This document shows, piece after piece, positions 6,818 to 15,712 of a DNA stretch of 58,493 nt. The stretch is from contig NZ_JALPNU010000025.1 of NCBI RefSeq assembly GCF_030851345.1, positions 1 through 58,493 on the forward strand, given 5' to 3'. This DNA comes from Marinifilum sp. D714. GTDB taxonomy: Bacteria; Bacteroidota; Bacteroidia; Bacteroidales; Marinifilaceae. The translations under genes and the position numbers were made by a program. How positions within the stretch are numbered: the stretch's first letter is position 1; the number at the start of each line of letters is the position of its first letter. The notes under the pieces are model-generated. The model did no database searches, was not told the DNA's origin, and was given only the letters and a program-made list of their open reading frames with translations.

Positions 6818-9046
6818 TTACGATTTGGAATGGATACTATTTTTCAAATGAAGAATTGAATTTTCGTCTAAATGAAATCCCCAAAAAATACTGGTAAGTT
6901 CCTGTATAAATGTAATAGGATACTTTTTTTTATTGGTCAGCCAGAAATATAAGGCTGATAGATATAGATCAGATATTAAATGGAAATTCGCATTTCGAGT
7001 ATTTAAATATTTAAGGTGTTGCTCTTGTTTTAATTTATAATTCCTGATATAGTCATTAATCAATTCGTTTTGTTCTTTTAGGCTATCTTGAGATTTATTT
7101 TCCGGGTTAATCTCTTTTAAAATTTCTAACCTCAGTAAACTGGAATGAATTTCAATAGGCTTATAAGATTGCAGAAGATCTGAAAGATCGTTTTGATGCT
7201 GACTAATGAATGCTGAAGTGATGTCAATTAATTTTTTGTAAGAAGTTAGTTTTACTCCACAAATGGCATTGGTTACAATACTAACTTGCCTGTCAGAATC
7301 AAGCCCAAAGTAATTAGAATCAACAGGATTAAAATTTTTGTCAATCTTGTTTTTAATCAGTTCGTTTATAAAATCGCTTACCCTCAACTTAAACTTGTAA
7401 TCGTTAAAACTTTCTGCTTTTATGGCTTTAAAACCATTTCTAATTTGTGATACAGAGTATTTTCCACTGGTTTTATTACTTAAGGCTTGTGCAGTACTTT
7501 CGTTTACATCTAAATATAGCTTTTTATTCAGCAATAGTTTCTGATTAATGATTTTATCGAACTTAAGGTAGGTTGAACTAAGATTCTGAACAGAATAATC
7601 TTCTTTAAAAATGTGTAAATGATGCATAGAAAATGGAGATGCTTGATGGATTGTTTCATTCATATTTACTTGTTTCTTTCTGCGAGTAATTGAATAATAT
7701 CCTATTGATATGAATGCCGGAAAAAGCAATAAGTACCAATAATTGTCATTTTTTTCAGATTGAGTATTTTCTTGTTTTCTTCCACTTTTACCTGCTTGAT
7801 TAAGATCGGCAACCTGATAAGCGAATGGAATAAGTGCCAATTTATTATCCAATTGTTTAATACTGTCTAAATAATGATTCGCATTAGGATATAATTCTTG
7901 AAATGTTTTTTCTCCTATTTCTTTTTGTAAGCTTTTGTACGTTTCTGAACAATTGTAATAAGGGATTTTAAGCCCCTTTTGAAGTGATTTTTTTAGATAT
8001 TCTTTTGCCAGTTCATGTTGCTTTTTAAGAGAATAAAGCTTCCCATAGTTAAGATGTAAATAAGCTAATGATTCAGTTTCTCCATCTTTTAATGCTAAAT
8101 TTTCGGCCCTTCTCAAAAGTTCTTCAGCATGCTGATACTGATTTTGGATCATGTTTAGCTTGGCCAATTCGATTAGCGCAAGAATTTTGAATTGTGGTTT
8201 CCCTAAGTTAATGGATAAGTCGATAGCACGTTGATAATAATTTGTTGCCAAATCATAATTTTTCCTTAATTGGGCAAGTCCACCCAATTTTACATTCATA
8301 TCGGTAACAGTAGAGTTATCATTTGATTTTTTAGCCAATTCCAAAATGTGCATGTAGTATTTTTCAGCTGTATGATATTCTTTTTTGGCTTTGGCAATAT
8401 TACCCAATACATTTAATGGTTGATTTAAAAAGTTGGGGTAATTGTGTTTTTGCAGTATTTGAATGGATTTATTGGCACATTTAATGGCTTCGTTAAAGTT
8501 TGATAACTTGTAATTTAACAAGGATAATGTGCCATAACTCATTCCAGTCATATCTTCCTCTCCCAATATTTTGAATAGTTCTATGGCTTGTTCATAACCA
8601 ATTTTTGCATCCTCGAATTTATTCAAGGATTGAAGACAAACAGATTTATCATTTATTGCAGATGCTGCTGCAATAGAGTCTTTAGCAGCCAAAGCTGTTT
8701 TTACTGCTTGATCATATGTTGTTAGTGCAGAATTATATTCTCCCATAGTTTTCAGAATTCCTGCTTTTGCAAGAAGCATTCTACCTTCAAGCATTCCATA
8801 GTTTATAGCTTGGGCATATTTTATTCCCTCATTTGCAAACATGTGGGCCGAATCTACATCTAGATACAAATAAGTAAGCGAAAGTTGAAAATAAAGATTG
8901 CCTTTTTTCTCTTTTGTAGCATCATTATCCAAACTCAAGAAATCCCTTTTTAAGGAATCAATTCTTTTTCTGTAATCAATTAATTGTGCTTGGCTTGTTT
9001 GAATGAGAAGTAATAGAGAAAATAGTAAGATCAGTTGTTTGTTCAT
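6818..9046 (-). CDS. TPR / transmembrane protein with AraC-like HTH domain
   Basis: 742 aa. Signal peptide ~1-20, TPR-type helical repeats ~30-400, one transmembrane helix ~434-453 followed by TRRKKQ, then a cytoplasmic part. Residues ~495-605 follow the AraC/XylS HTH pattern (NKKLYLDVNESTAQALSN...YSVSQIRNGFKAI...SFNDYKFKLRVSDFINEL...TSYKKL), with a divergent second helix-turn-helix. An extra ~135-residue helical C-terminal domain is unrecognised. The layout resembles Bacteroidota one-component membrane regulators in which periplasmic TPRs sense and a membrane-tethered AraC domain binds DNA. It begins one base after the stop of the upstream TPR gene (TAA-A-ATG), so the two are translationally coupled. 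Confidence 0.72.
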   Translation of the reverse strand: MNKQLILLFSLLLLIQTSQAQLIDYRKRIDSLKRDFLSLDNDATKEKKGNLYFQLSLTYLYLDVDSAHMFANEGIKYAQAINYGMLEGRMLLAKAGILKTMGEYNSALTTYDQAVKTALAAKDSIAAASAINDKSVCLQSLNKFEDAKIGYEQAIELFKILGEEDMTGMSYGTLSLLNYKLSNFNEAIKCANKSIQILQKHNYPNFLNQPLNVLGNIAKAKKEYHTAEKYYMHILELAKKSNDNSTVTDMNVKLGGLAQLRKNYDLATNYYQRAIDLSINLGKPQFKILALIELAKLNMIQNQYQHAEELLRRAENLALKDGETESLAYLHLNYGKLYSLKKQHELAKEYLKKSLQKGLKIPYYNCSETYKSLQKEIGEKTFQELYPNANHYLDSIKQLDNKLALIPFAYQVADLNQAGKSGRKQENTQSEKNDNYWYLLLFPAFISIGYYSITRRKKQVNMNETIHQASPFSMHHLHIFKEDYSVQNLSSTYLKFDKIINQKLLLNKKLYLDVNESTAQALSNKTSGKYSVSQIRNGFKAIKAESFNDYKFKLRVSDFINELIKNKIDKNFNPVDSNYFGLDSDRQVSIVTNAICGVKLTSYKKLIDITSAFISQHQNDLSDLLQSYKPIEIHSSLLRLEILKEINPENKSQDSLKEQNELINDYIRNYKLKQEQHLKYLNTRNANFHLISDLYLSALYFWLTNKKKYPITFIQELTSIFWGFHLDENSILHLKNSIHSKS

Positions 9047-9047
9047 T

Positions 9048-10778
9048 TTAGTTGCTGTTTAAAAGAATGTTTCTAAGTTCTTTGGGAGATAGCTTGGCAA
9101 TGTTATTGCACAAATAATAAATGTCGTATTTCGAATTGCTTTGTATTTCAGAAATTTTAAAATTCGAGTTTTTCAAATTAATACACAGATTAAAAAAGCT
9201 AGAATATTTGCTTATTATTTTATCATTAATTCCTGCTTCATCTAATTCACGTTTTGTGTAATGAATTAGCTTGTAATTATTTTTTAGGTTTGAATTTCCT
9301 GATTCTCGAATTGCAAATTGTAGGTATTCTATTGCATTGGGCGATAGTTGAATATCAGAGTTTAATTTGTCAAATATCCCTAAGTTAAAATCCATGATAA
9401 TTGACGGGATACCCAATAAGCTTTGTATCTTATCCAAGGCCTGATTCTTCTTCTGCAGTTCTTTCTCTAAATTGGTTTTAATGTATTGTTGTGTTTTAGC
9501 TGTTTTCTGGTGAGTGGTCTCAAATTTTTGTTGCAAGTTTTGAAACTCTTCTGTTAGATTTTCTTTCTTTTCCATGAGCAAAGAATACTTTTTTTTCCAC
9601 CTTTTATGTAAAAGAAATGCTGATAGAGTACCAAAAGCAAACAAGCCTATTATTAGAGATAAAGACAAAGTTTTTCTATGATTAAATTCAGACATAAGTT
9701 GTTCTTTTTCTATGGTAAGACTGCCTATTTTGGAAAGTAAATTCAATTCCTCATCCTTTTTCGGTATTGAGTTTGACTTTTGATAATACTGATATTTTTT
9801 AAAGAAATCATATATTCTTTCATTGCCAGATACTGTAGAATACAGCTCTATACCAGTGGTATATAAATCAATTTGATGTTGTATATAGGAAACATTTTCG
9901 CTGTATTTTAATGCGAGCTCAAAGTATTTACTTGCCTTCTCGTACTTTTTTAGTTGCATGTAATAACGAACAAATAGTAAGGTACCCATTGCCGGAGCTC
10001 TGGGAGTAATGCATTTGGCAAAATATCTTTCTGCAGCCAACAAGTATGAATGGGCCGTTTTCATATCATTCCTATCCAAATTAATTCTTGCAATATTTAA
10101 AGAGTTATCTATGAATTTATCCCACCTCTGTTCTTTTTTCGATTCTAACATTCCTGTTTTGTAATAGTTAACGGCAATATTGATACTATCAATACTTTCG
10201 TAGTACATCCCCATCATGTTTGCCGCAAAGGCTTTATTGTATGGATTCCCATTTTCCTGAATCAGCTGATAACCTCTTTTGTAGCTTTTTTCTTGTAGCT
10301 TGAATTCATTTAATTTTCCATAAAAATGTCCAAGATTGAAATAGGCCAAACCATCATTGGCAGATGATGTGTCATTGGATATTGCTTTCAAAATTAAATT
10401 GATTGCTTCTTTATAATTTCCTTTGTCACCTGCTATTATGCTCCAAACCCTGTAATGTTCAGAATAAGGGCTTTTTCTCGATTTAGCAATTGAATCAATT
10501 TGCTTAATCAATTGTAGCGATTCTTCTTTTTTTCCTGACCTACTTAAAATGGTGCTTTTGGTAGATAAGTAGTCCAGACTATCCTTCAAATTTAATAGGG
10601 AATCTTTCGATTTTTCCAACAAAATAAGCGCATCATACTTGTTACTGTATGCCATTTTTTTTGCTTCTAATAACAGCTTGTTCTTTCCCTTGTTAAAATC
10701 AGTATTGGCAAATGATAGATAAGGGACAACAATGATGAATACAATTATTAGAAAGAGCTGATTATAGTTTCTTATCAT
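9048..10778 (-). CDS. TPR / transmembrane / coiled-coil protein, probable signalling partner
   Basis: 576 aa. Signal peptide ~1-24, TPR-like repeats ~30-340, transmembrane helix ~371-391, basic stop-transfer (HKRWKKK), coiled coil ~398-450, and a ~120-residue C-terminal domain with no motif I recognise. Topology matches Bacteroidota TPR signalling proteins, but there is no histidine-kinase H-box or ATP-binding motif and no clear DNA-binding domain, so the output is unknown. It is the first gene of a two-gene minus-strand unit with the AraC-like protein, one base apart. A plausible reading is a sensor or co-receptor working with the downstream regulator. Confidence 0.7.
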   Translation of the reverse strand: MIRNYNQLFLIIVFIIVVPYLSFANTDFNKGKNKLLLEAKKMAYSNKYDALILLEKSKDSLLNLKDSLDYLSTKSTILSRSGKKEESLQLIKQIDSIAKSRKSPYSEHYRVWSIIAGDKGNYKEAINLILKAISNDTSSANDGLAYFNLGHFYGKLNEFKLQEKSYKRGYQLIQENGNPYNKAFAANMMGMYYESIDSINIAVNYYKTGMLESKKEQRWDKFIDNSLNIARINLDRNDMKTAHSYLLAAERYFAKCITPRAPAMGTLLFVRYYMQLKKYEKASKYFELALKYSENVSYIQHQIDLYTTGIELYSTVSGNERIYDFFKKYQYYQKSNSIPKKDEELNLLSKIGSLTIEKEQLMSEFNHRKTLSLSLIIGLFAFGTLSAFLLHKRWKKKYSLLMEKKENLTEEFQNLQQKFETTHQKTAKTQQYIKTNLEKELQKKNQALDKIQSLLGIPSIIMDFNLGIFDKLNSDIQLSPNAIEYLQFAIRESGNSNLKNNYKLIHYTKRELDEAGINDKIISKYSSFFNLCINLKNSNFKISEIQSNSKYDIYYLCNNIAKLSPKELRNILLNSN

Positions 10779-11239
10779 ATAGGAGGATTGAATAGAGAAT
10801 AGAGTTCTGCATTAGTTGGGTATCTAAAAATAACAAATGTTGAATATAATAAAATTGATTTGATGTTCAAATTGTTAATGCTACATGTGTTTTTTTTAAG
10901 ATTGAGGAATAATTTACCTGTGTTATTTCTATGTTTTAGGTAAATATGATAATTATAATTGCTATCCCATAATTCTTATAAAATGATTGATTGAAAAAAA
11001 TACTTGGGTTTTCGATGCAGTAAATCAGTGTGGTATGGAATTTTGTTTGAGTTAAAAATTGGAGAAAAATGAAACAATACTTCATTTGGTAGGTTAAACT
11101 TGATTCTAATAATAGTTTAGCGGTGTAATTCATTATCAATTGTACATATAGTGATGGATTACAATTAAGAAATTTCAATAGAAATATTTTAAATCTTGTT
11201 CGAACTTGGTTAGCTACCAGAGATGAAAAATATTTCGCC
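10779..11239. other. AT-rich intergenic region
   Basis: 460 bp of very AT-rich sequence between divergent units. An 80-codon minus-strand frame at 10936-11178 has low-complexity composition and no initiation context, and I do not call it a gene. The region presumably holds the promoter of the TPR pair, but I see no clear -33/-7 match. Confidence 0.5.
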
Positions 11240-11373
11240 TGTGCCTAATAGCTTGCCTTCGAATGGCGAAAGGACATTCAACAAGCTATTGGCACAATTC
11301 CTTTCAGAATTAAGATTTCATTAAAAAAATCTGGCTTGCAATTAAACGCACAACAATGCGTAATGGGCGAGCC
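11240..11373 (+). promoter_or_regulatory. Structured leader: two nested hairpins upstream of a small lipoprotein
   Basis: First element: TGTGCCTAATAGCTTG (11240-11255) pairs with CAAGCTATTGGCACA (11282-11296), a 15-bp stem with a single bulged T. Its loop contains a smaller CCTTCG/CGAAAGG hairpin. Second element: GGCTTGC (11333-11339) pairs with GCGAGCC (11367-11373) with one G-U pair, enclosing ACGCA-caacaa-TGCGT. The start codon at 11400 follows 26 bases later. The geometry suggests a cis-regulatory RNA or small RNA; no known riboswitch core is recognised. An inert palindromic repeat is the main alternative. Confidence 0.55.
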
Positions 11374-11399
11374 ATGTCAAAACTTTAAAACGAAACAAG

Positions 11400-11774
11400 A
11401 TGAAAACAAATACATTTTTTTATTCGCTATTAATCGCCCTATTTACAATTTGTCTTTATAGCTGCGATGACTCATCTGAGGATTTTGGACAGGAAGAAGC
11501 ACAAAGTTCCATTTCAATCAAGATCATTAAAACAAACTTAAAATATGGAGATGATGATAATACGATACCAGATTGGCCAATAACCATTGAAGGGAAAACA
11601 AAGAGCAGCTCGGATGTCACATTAGAATCTGTACCTGAGTTTGAAACAATGGATGAAACTACATCAAACACGGATGGAGTTTTTTATTTAAAGGTTGAAG
11701 AACCAGGGGAATATTTGATCACAGCTAATCATCAGGATGGTTTTACTGAAGCGCTTACGATTACTCTGAAATAA
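11400..11774 (+). CDS. Small secreted lipoprotein with CarboxypepD_reg-like fold
   Basis: 124 aa. A lipoprotein signal peptide ends in a lipobox (LYSC, Cys ~22), followed by Asp/Ser/Glu residues, so outer-membrane or surface sorting is likely. Residues ~40-124 read as a beta-sandwich: TIEG..., SNTDGVFYLKVEEPGEYLITA, which is the usual 'S-T-D-G-x-F-x-L-x-V-x-x-P-G-x-Y' pattern of carboxypeptidase-regulatory-like domains. It is a single-gene unit bounded by the structured leader and a terminator at 11807. The TPR histidine kinase follows on the same strand. Function unknown. Confidence 0.75.
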   Translation: MKTNTFFYSLLIALFTICLYSCDDSSEDFGQEEAQSSISIKIIKTNLKYGDDDNTIPDWPITIEGKTKSSSDVTLESVPEFETMDETTSNTDGVFYLKVEEPGEYLITANHQDGFTEALTITLK

Positions 11775-11806
11775 ATTAATATATTCAATTAATTTTAATA
11801 AATTAC

Positions 11807-11834
11807 GAGGGCCATGAAAATGGCTCTCTTTTTT
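11807..11834 (+). terminator. Rho-independent terminator
   Basis: GAGGGCCAT-gaaa-ATGGCTCTC followed by TTTTTT, 33 bp after the lipoprotein stop and 18 bp before the kinase gene. Confidence 0.88.
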
Positions 11835-11851
11835 AATTTCAGCTAAATCCA

Positions 11852-13681
11852 ATGAAACTATATTTACTACCCAAATTTTTGTTTTGCAAGTTGATTGTGT
11901 GTGTATTTACTCTAATCTTATCAAAAACACTTGTAGCAGAAAACAAACCGGATCGTGAGGAGATTATCAAACTAATTACTTCTGGGATTAATCACTGGAA
12001 ACAACATGCTTACGATAGTGCATATGTATATCTCTTAGAATCGGAAAGAAGAGCTGTTCAGGCCAAGGACACTCAATTAATCGTCGTTAGTTTAAATAAT
12101 TTGGGTGGACTTGAAAGTTCAAGAGCGAATTATAAGAATGGTATTGAATGTTTCCAGAAATCTTTGAAATACAATTTGAATACCAATAGCTCAAAACTAA
12201 ATACGTTTTTAAATATAAGTAAAGCTTATCGCAAGATGGGAGATTACGAATCAGCATTGAGTTATTTGTACAAAACCAAAGATATTGCCGAAAGGCTACA
12301 ACAAAATAAAGAACTTGCTGAAAGCTACAATGAATTTGGAATTATAAAAAAATTGCAAAGGAATTATGAAGAGGCTCTTTCTTATTATAAAGAATCGTTA
12401 AAGATTGCTAGAGCATTAGATTATAAAAAAGGAATTGTTGGGGCTTTAAATAATATTGGAAATGTATACAAGGAGCAAAAGAATTATTCAAAATCACTAC
12501 TGTACTTTAATGAGGCCTTAAATCTTAAACTGGAATTGGGAGATAAAAAGTACTTAGCTTCGGCTTTCCTTAATGTGGGCGAAGTTCAAATGAAATTGAA
12601 TGATTTTATAAATGCCGAAAGAAGTTTAAAGAAAGCATTGAATTTCAGTAAGGATTCTAACAATAAAGAATTGGAAATTACCAGTAGCTTTTTATTGGGA
12701 GAGATGTTCATTTACAAAAAGAACTTTTCGCAATCCAAATTGTTTTTGCACCAGGCATATGAAAAGGCCGAGCTGATAGGAGCCTTGGATTTGCAAAAAG
12801 AGGCCCTATTGCGATTGAAAAATCTCTACGCCGCTCAAAACAAAGGCAAAGAAGCCTTGGCATACTACGACAAGTACATCAGTATTAAGGATAGCATTTT
12901 CAATACCGAAATTATGCAGCACATGCAGGAGATGGAAACCCGTTACCAAACCCGCGAAAAGGAGCAGCAAATAGAAGTTTTGAATATCGAGAAGGAAGCC
13001 AAGGCAAATGAAAGTTTCTATATGAAAATTGTACTTGGGGTATTTCTATTTTCGCTTTTACCTATTGGTTTCTTTGTAAAGCAGCGCCAAAAGACGAGAA
13101 TTTTAAAGGAAAGAGTAGCGGCATCGAACAGAGAGTGTACCAAATTGGGAATGGAATTGCACGATTCTATCTCTGGCAGCCTTACTTATTTGTGCCGAAG
13201 CATGGAAAAAGAAAGTGTGGGGGAGAGTTTTGTAGATCAGCTGCGACAAGTAAGTGATGAGGTGAGAGGGATTTCCCACCAACTGAATATGACCGCCATT
13301 GCCAACCAGGAATTCCGCGATGCCTTGTCGGATTCCTTGCAATTGGATCATTTCCCGGAAGATATCGACCTGAAAATATATGTTCCTGATGGCTTCGAAA
13401 TTGATGACTATGAGAAAAAAATAAACCTGATTCGCATTGTTCAGGAATTAAAAACCAACAGTTTAAAACACGGCAATGCATCTTCTATTGTAATCAGCTT
13501 TTCACGATTGCAAAACAAAGTAGGATTGGAGTACACCGACAATGGCATTGGCTTCGATCTAAAAGAAGCCAAAAAAGGAAATGGCCTAATCAATATTCAG
13601 GAGCGGGTAGAGCTGCTCTCAGGAAAACTGGATTGGCAAACTTCTCCTGGCAATGGAGTTTCTTTTCATTTGACGGTGTAG
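11852..13681 (+). CDS. TPR-containing sensor histidine kinase (HisKA_3 / HPK7 type)
   Basis: 609 aa. Signal peptide ~1-29, seven to eight TPR repeats ~55-360 in the periplasm, a transmembrane helix ~391-411, then a kinase of the LuxR-partner class. The H-box is MELHDSISGSL (His phospho-acceptor), the N-box QELKTNSLKHG, the G1 box DNGIGFD and the G2 region GNGLINIQERV. All ATP-binding and phosphotransfer signatures appear intact. The convergent LuxR-type response regulator at 13981-14643 is the likely partner, since HPK7 kinases pair with NarL/LuxR-family regulators. The periplasmic ligand of the TPR domain is unknown. Confidence 0.9.
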   Translation: MKLYLLPKFLFCKLIVCVFTLILSKTLVAENKPDREEIIKLITSGINHWKQHAYDSAYVYLLESERRAVQAKDTQLIVVSLNNLGGLESSRANYKNGIECFQKSLKYNLNTNSSKLNTFLNISKAYRKMGDYESALSYLYKTKDIAERLQQNKELAESYNEFGIIKKLQRNYEEALSYYKESLKIARALDYKKGIVGALNNIGNVYKEQKNYSKSLLYFNEALNLKLELGDKKYLASAFLNVGEVQMKLNDFINAERSLKKALNFSKDSNNKELEITSSFLLGEMFIYKKNFSQSKLFLHQAYEKAELIGALDLQKEALLRLKNLYAAQNKGKEALAYYDKYISIKDSIFNTEIMQHMQEMETRYQTREKEQQIEVLNIEKEAKANESFYMKIVLGVFLFSLLPIGFFVKQRQKTRILKERVAASNRECTKLGMELHDSISGSLTYLCRSMEKESVGESFVDQLRQVSDEVRGISHQLNMTAIANQEFRDALSDSLQLDHFPEDIDLKIYVPDGFEIDDYEKKINLIRIVQELKTNSLKHGNASSIVISFSRLQNKVGLEYTDNGIGFDLKEAKKGNGLINIQERVELLSGKLDWQTSPGNGVSFHLTV

Positions 13682-13980
13682 TTAAGAACATACTAAACAT
13701 TTCTACTCCTGCTCTAGCCGCAGGGGATCTTACTTTTTTCATTGATAAAAAAGTAAGCAAAAAATCTAGGGCGTGTAAGATCAAACTGCTATTACTTGAA
13801 AACTTTAAGTGCGGCGGGGTGATTTTCGAACAAGTTCTCAACTTCCCCGTCTTACTAGAAAGTTTTCTGCTTATGAGCAGCTTGCCCTTCCAATGCCCAG
13901 AAACTCAGCTTAAGGAGAATAGCTTTCAAAAAAGTTAAGATAACCCCTCTGTCTTCCTTGGTGTGCTCTGTGGTGATTTG
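13682..13980. repeat. Convergent intergenic region with palindromic repeat (possible bidirectional terminator)
   Basis: No gene. CTTACTTTTTT (13729-13739) and AAAAAAGTAAG (13747-13757) form a perfect 11-bp stem with a 7-nt loop, followed by CAAAAAATCTAG. The same type of element occurs between many Bacteroidota genes (from memory) and could stop transcription from both the kinase and the facing regulator. A 101-codon plus-strand frame running through the region (13633-13938) begins inside the kinase gene and is judged spurious. Confidence 0.6.
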
Positions 13981-14643
13981 TTAGTTCTCCTTCACTCTAT
14001 CATGAAAATGTTTTAAACCATCTTTGCTTTTGATATCCAATTTGCGATAGATATTGCTAAGGTGTTTTTTTAAGGTATTGAGTGTAATTCCCAGTTTGCT
14101 TGCCAATTGTTCGTTACTATCGCTACTGTTTTCCGATGTAGCTTTAGTTACCTTTAATTCGGTTTTGGTAAGCGATTTTTGTTTTTCGAAATCAGAAATG
14201 AAGAATTTCTGTTTTTCTTCTTCAACGGTCTGTTTGTATTTCAAGTAGGATGGAGACTCATAAAAATCATCCGAATCTTGATTCATCACGGCTTCAATAG
14301 TCGAAACAATGTTCTCAATTTTCGCATCCTTGTTTAGATAAGAATTGAACTTGGCTTTATGAAGGTCTTTTAAAATCACTTTTAATTTGTGATTGGTATA
14401 AGCAATACATTTCAGGTCTTTTCTGTTTTGCTTAAGCTCTGCTACAAAGGAAACAATATCTTCATTGACACTATTGTAATCAAAATCAACCAACATCAAA
14501 TGGATTTCACGATTTTGAATATAGGCTGTGGCTTTCGACGGATAAGTAAAGCTTTCGATATTTGCATCGGGATACATATCGGATAAAAGTTCGGCACTCG
14601 CTTTTTTTAGTAAATGATGATCTTCGATAACGACAATATTCAT
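13981..14643 (-). CDS. LuxR/NarL-family response regulator
   Basis: 220 aa. The N-terminal receiver has the acidic pair E7/D8, a probable phospho-acceptor D53 (LMLVDFD), a Thr in CIAYTNH and the conserved Lys in YLNKDA. A linker with a Lys/Glu-rich helix follows, then a LuxR-type HTH at ~155-215 (LTKTELKV...NEQLASKLGITLNTLKKHLSNIYRKLDI). It converges on the TPR histidine kinase, the natural partner, and is divergent from the LytTR gene at 14896. The receiver is complete, so phosphorylation control is expected. Its regulon is unknown; the divergent gene or neighbouring lipoproteins are candidates by position only. Confidence 0.9.
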   Translation of the reverse strand: MNIVVIEDHHLLKKASAELLSDMYPDANIESFTYPSKATAYIQNREIHLMLVDFDYNSVNEDIVSFVAELKQNRKDLKCIAYTNHKLKVILKDLHKAKFNSYLNKDAKIENIVSTIEAVMNQDSDDFYESPSYLKYKQTVEEEKQKFFISDFEKQKSLTKTELKVTKATSENSSDSNEQLASKLGITLNTLKKHLSNIYRKLDIKSKDGLKHFHDRVKEN

Positions 14644-14895
14644 ATCAAAAGGTAATGGCTTAGTGATTATAATTCTTGAAAATATAAATTATTTGTTACG
14701 CTTTACTCTTTTACATTGATATTTTTATGAAAAGACAGAACTTGTACTTTAATCACTTAAATTGGGTGTTGGATATCTAAAAATCGGGCTAGGATCATTT
14801 CATAAGTGCAAAACCTACTACTTCGGGTTATTTTTTTTGCTTAAACAAATGCGGAATTTTGTTTCAATAGAAAATCAAACTAAAAAGTCCCGACC

Positions 14896-15636
14896 ATGAA
14901 TGTTTATTTAATCGTAGATCACTGCAAAAAGGAAATTGCAGATTTAAAATCGAAACTAAGTAAAATTGAACCGGAATGCAAGGTTTACCATTCTACTACC
15001 GTTGAAGATGCTTTATTGCTTTACGTATTGCACAAACCACAATTGGTTTTTTTAGAGGTAAATCTGAAAAACGAAAATGGTTTTGAGTTGATTCATGGAT
15101 TGTTGGAATTGGGAGAGCGCCCAAACTTTGCCATTACAACTAAAAACGAAAATTTTGCCATTAAAGCCATCCGATCTTCGGCAGTTGATTATTTGCTAAA
15201 GCCAATTGCCATTGAAGATTTGCAGTTTTGTTTGAATCGTGTTCAGACCATGGAATACGAAGAAATGGAGAAACAACGCATGACAGAATTGTTTTTGAAA
15301 TTGCAAATACAGAAGAGAGTCACCATTAAAAATCGTGTTGGTTTCGAGGTAATTAAACCAGAGGAAATACTTTTTTGCAAAGCAGATAGAAATTATACCG
15401 ATATCAAATTGGTTGATGGCACAAGCTTAACCACTTCCACAACTTTGGGAAGCGTGGTGCAACAATTAACAAGCAAAGTGTTTTTCAGAATTGGCCGATC
15501 GGCGGTAATTAACCTGGATTACTTAAAATCGGTGAACCGAAAAGACAAGCAATGTTTGCTTTCGTGCAATAGTGAAATATATAAACTTCCGATGTCTCCT
15601 AATCGGGTTCAGGAATTATCGAAAGTTTTGAATTGA
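14896..15636 (+). CDS. LytTR-family regulator with Glu-substituted (pseudo)receiver
   Basis: 246 aa. The N-terminal CheY-like domain (~1-120) keeps the fold and the conserved Lys (DYLLKPI). The residue aligned with the phospho-acceptor Asp is Glu54 (FLEVNL), and the N-terminal acidic pair is reduced to one Asp (IVDHC). The C-terminal LytTR DNA-binding domain (~145-243) is intact: EEILFCKADRNYTDIKLVDG, FFRIGRSAVINLDYL, LPMSPNR. Asp-to-Glu at this site often mimics phosphorylation, so the protein may be constitutively active or respond to another input. No LytS/histidine-kinase partner is adjacent. The lipoprotein at 15713 follows on the same strand. Confidence 0.88.
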   Translation: MNVYLIVDHCKKEIADLKSKLSKIEPECKVYHSTTVEDALLLYVLHKPQLVFLEVNLKNENGFELIHGLLELGERPNFAITTKNENFAIKAIRSSAVDYLLKPIAIEDLQFCLNRVQTMEYEEMEKQRMTELFLKLQIQKRVTIKNRVGFEVIKPEEILFCKADRNYTDIKLVDGTSLTTSTTLGSVVQQLTSKVFFRIGRSAVINLDYLKSVNRKDKQCLLSCNSEIYKLPMSPNRVQELSKVLN

Positions 15637-15712
15637 CTGATTCATTACTAATATAACGAATTGTAGTATAAATAATTTCAGACACTTTTGAATTATATAA
15701 TAAATTAAACAA

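Noticed and set aside
10936-11178. 80-codon minus-strand ORF
   Set aside because: The composition is AT-driven (Ile/Phe/Tyr-rich), with no promoter or conserved motif.
11240-11296. Integron attC site
   Set aside because: No RYYYAAC/GTTRRRY core pair or recombinase is present; a stem alone is not enough.
13633-13938. 101-codon plus-strand ORF after the TPR kinase
   Set aside because: It starts inside the kinase gene in another frame, passes through a terminator-like palindrome and has no family resemblance.
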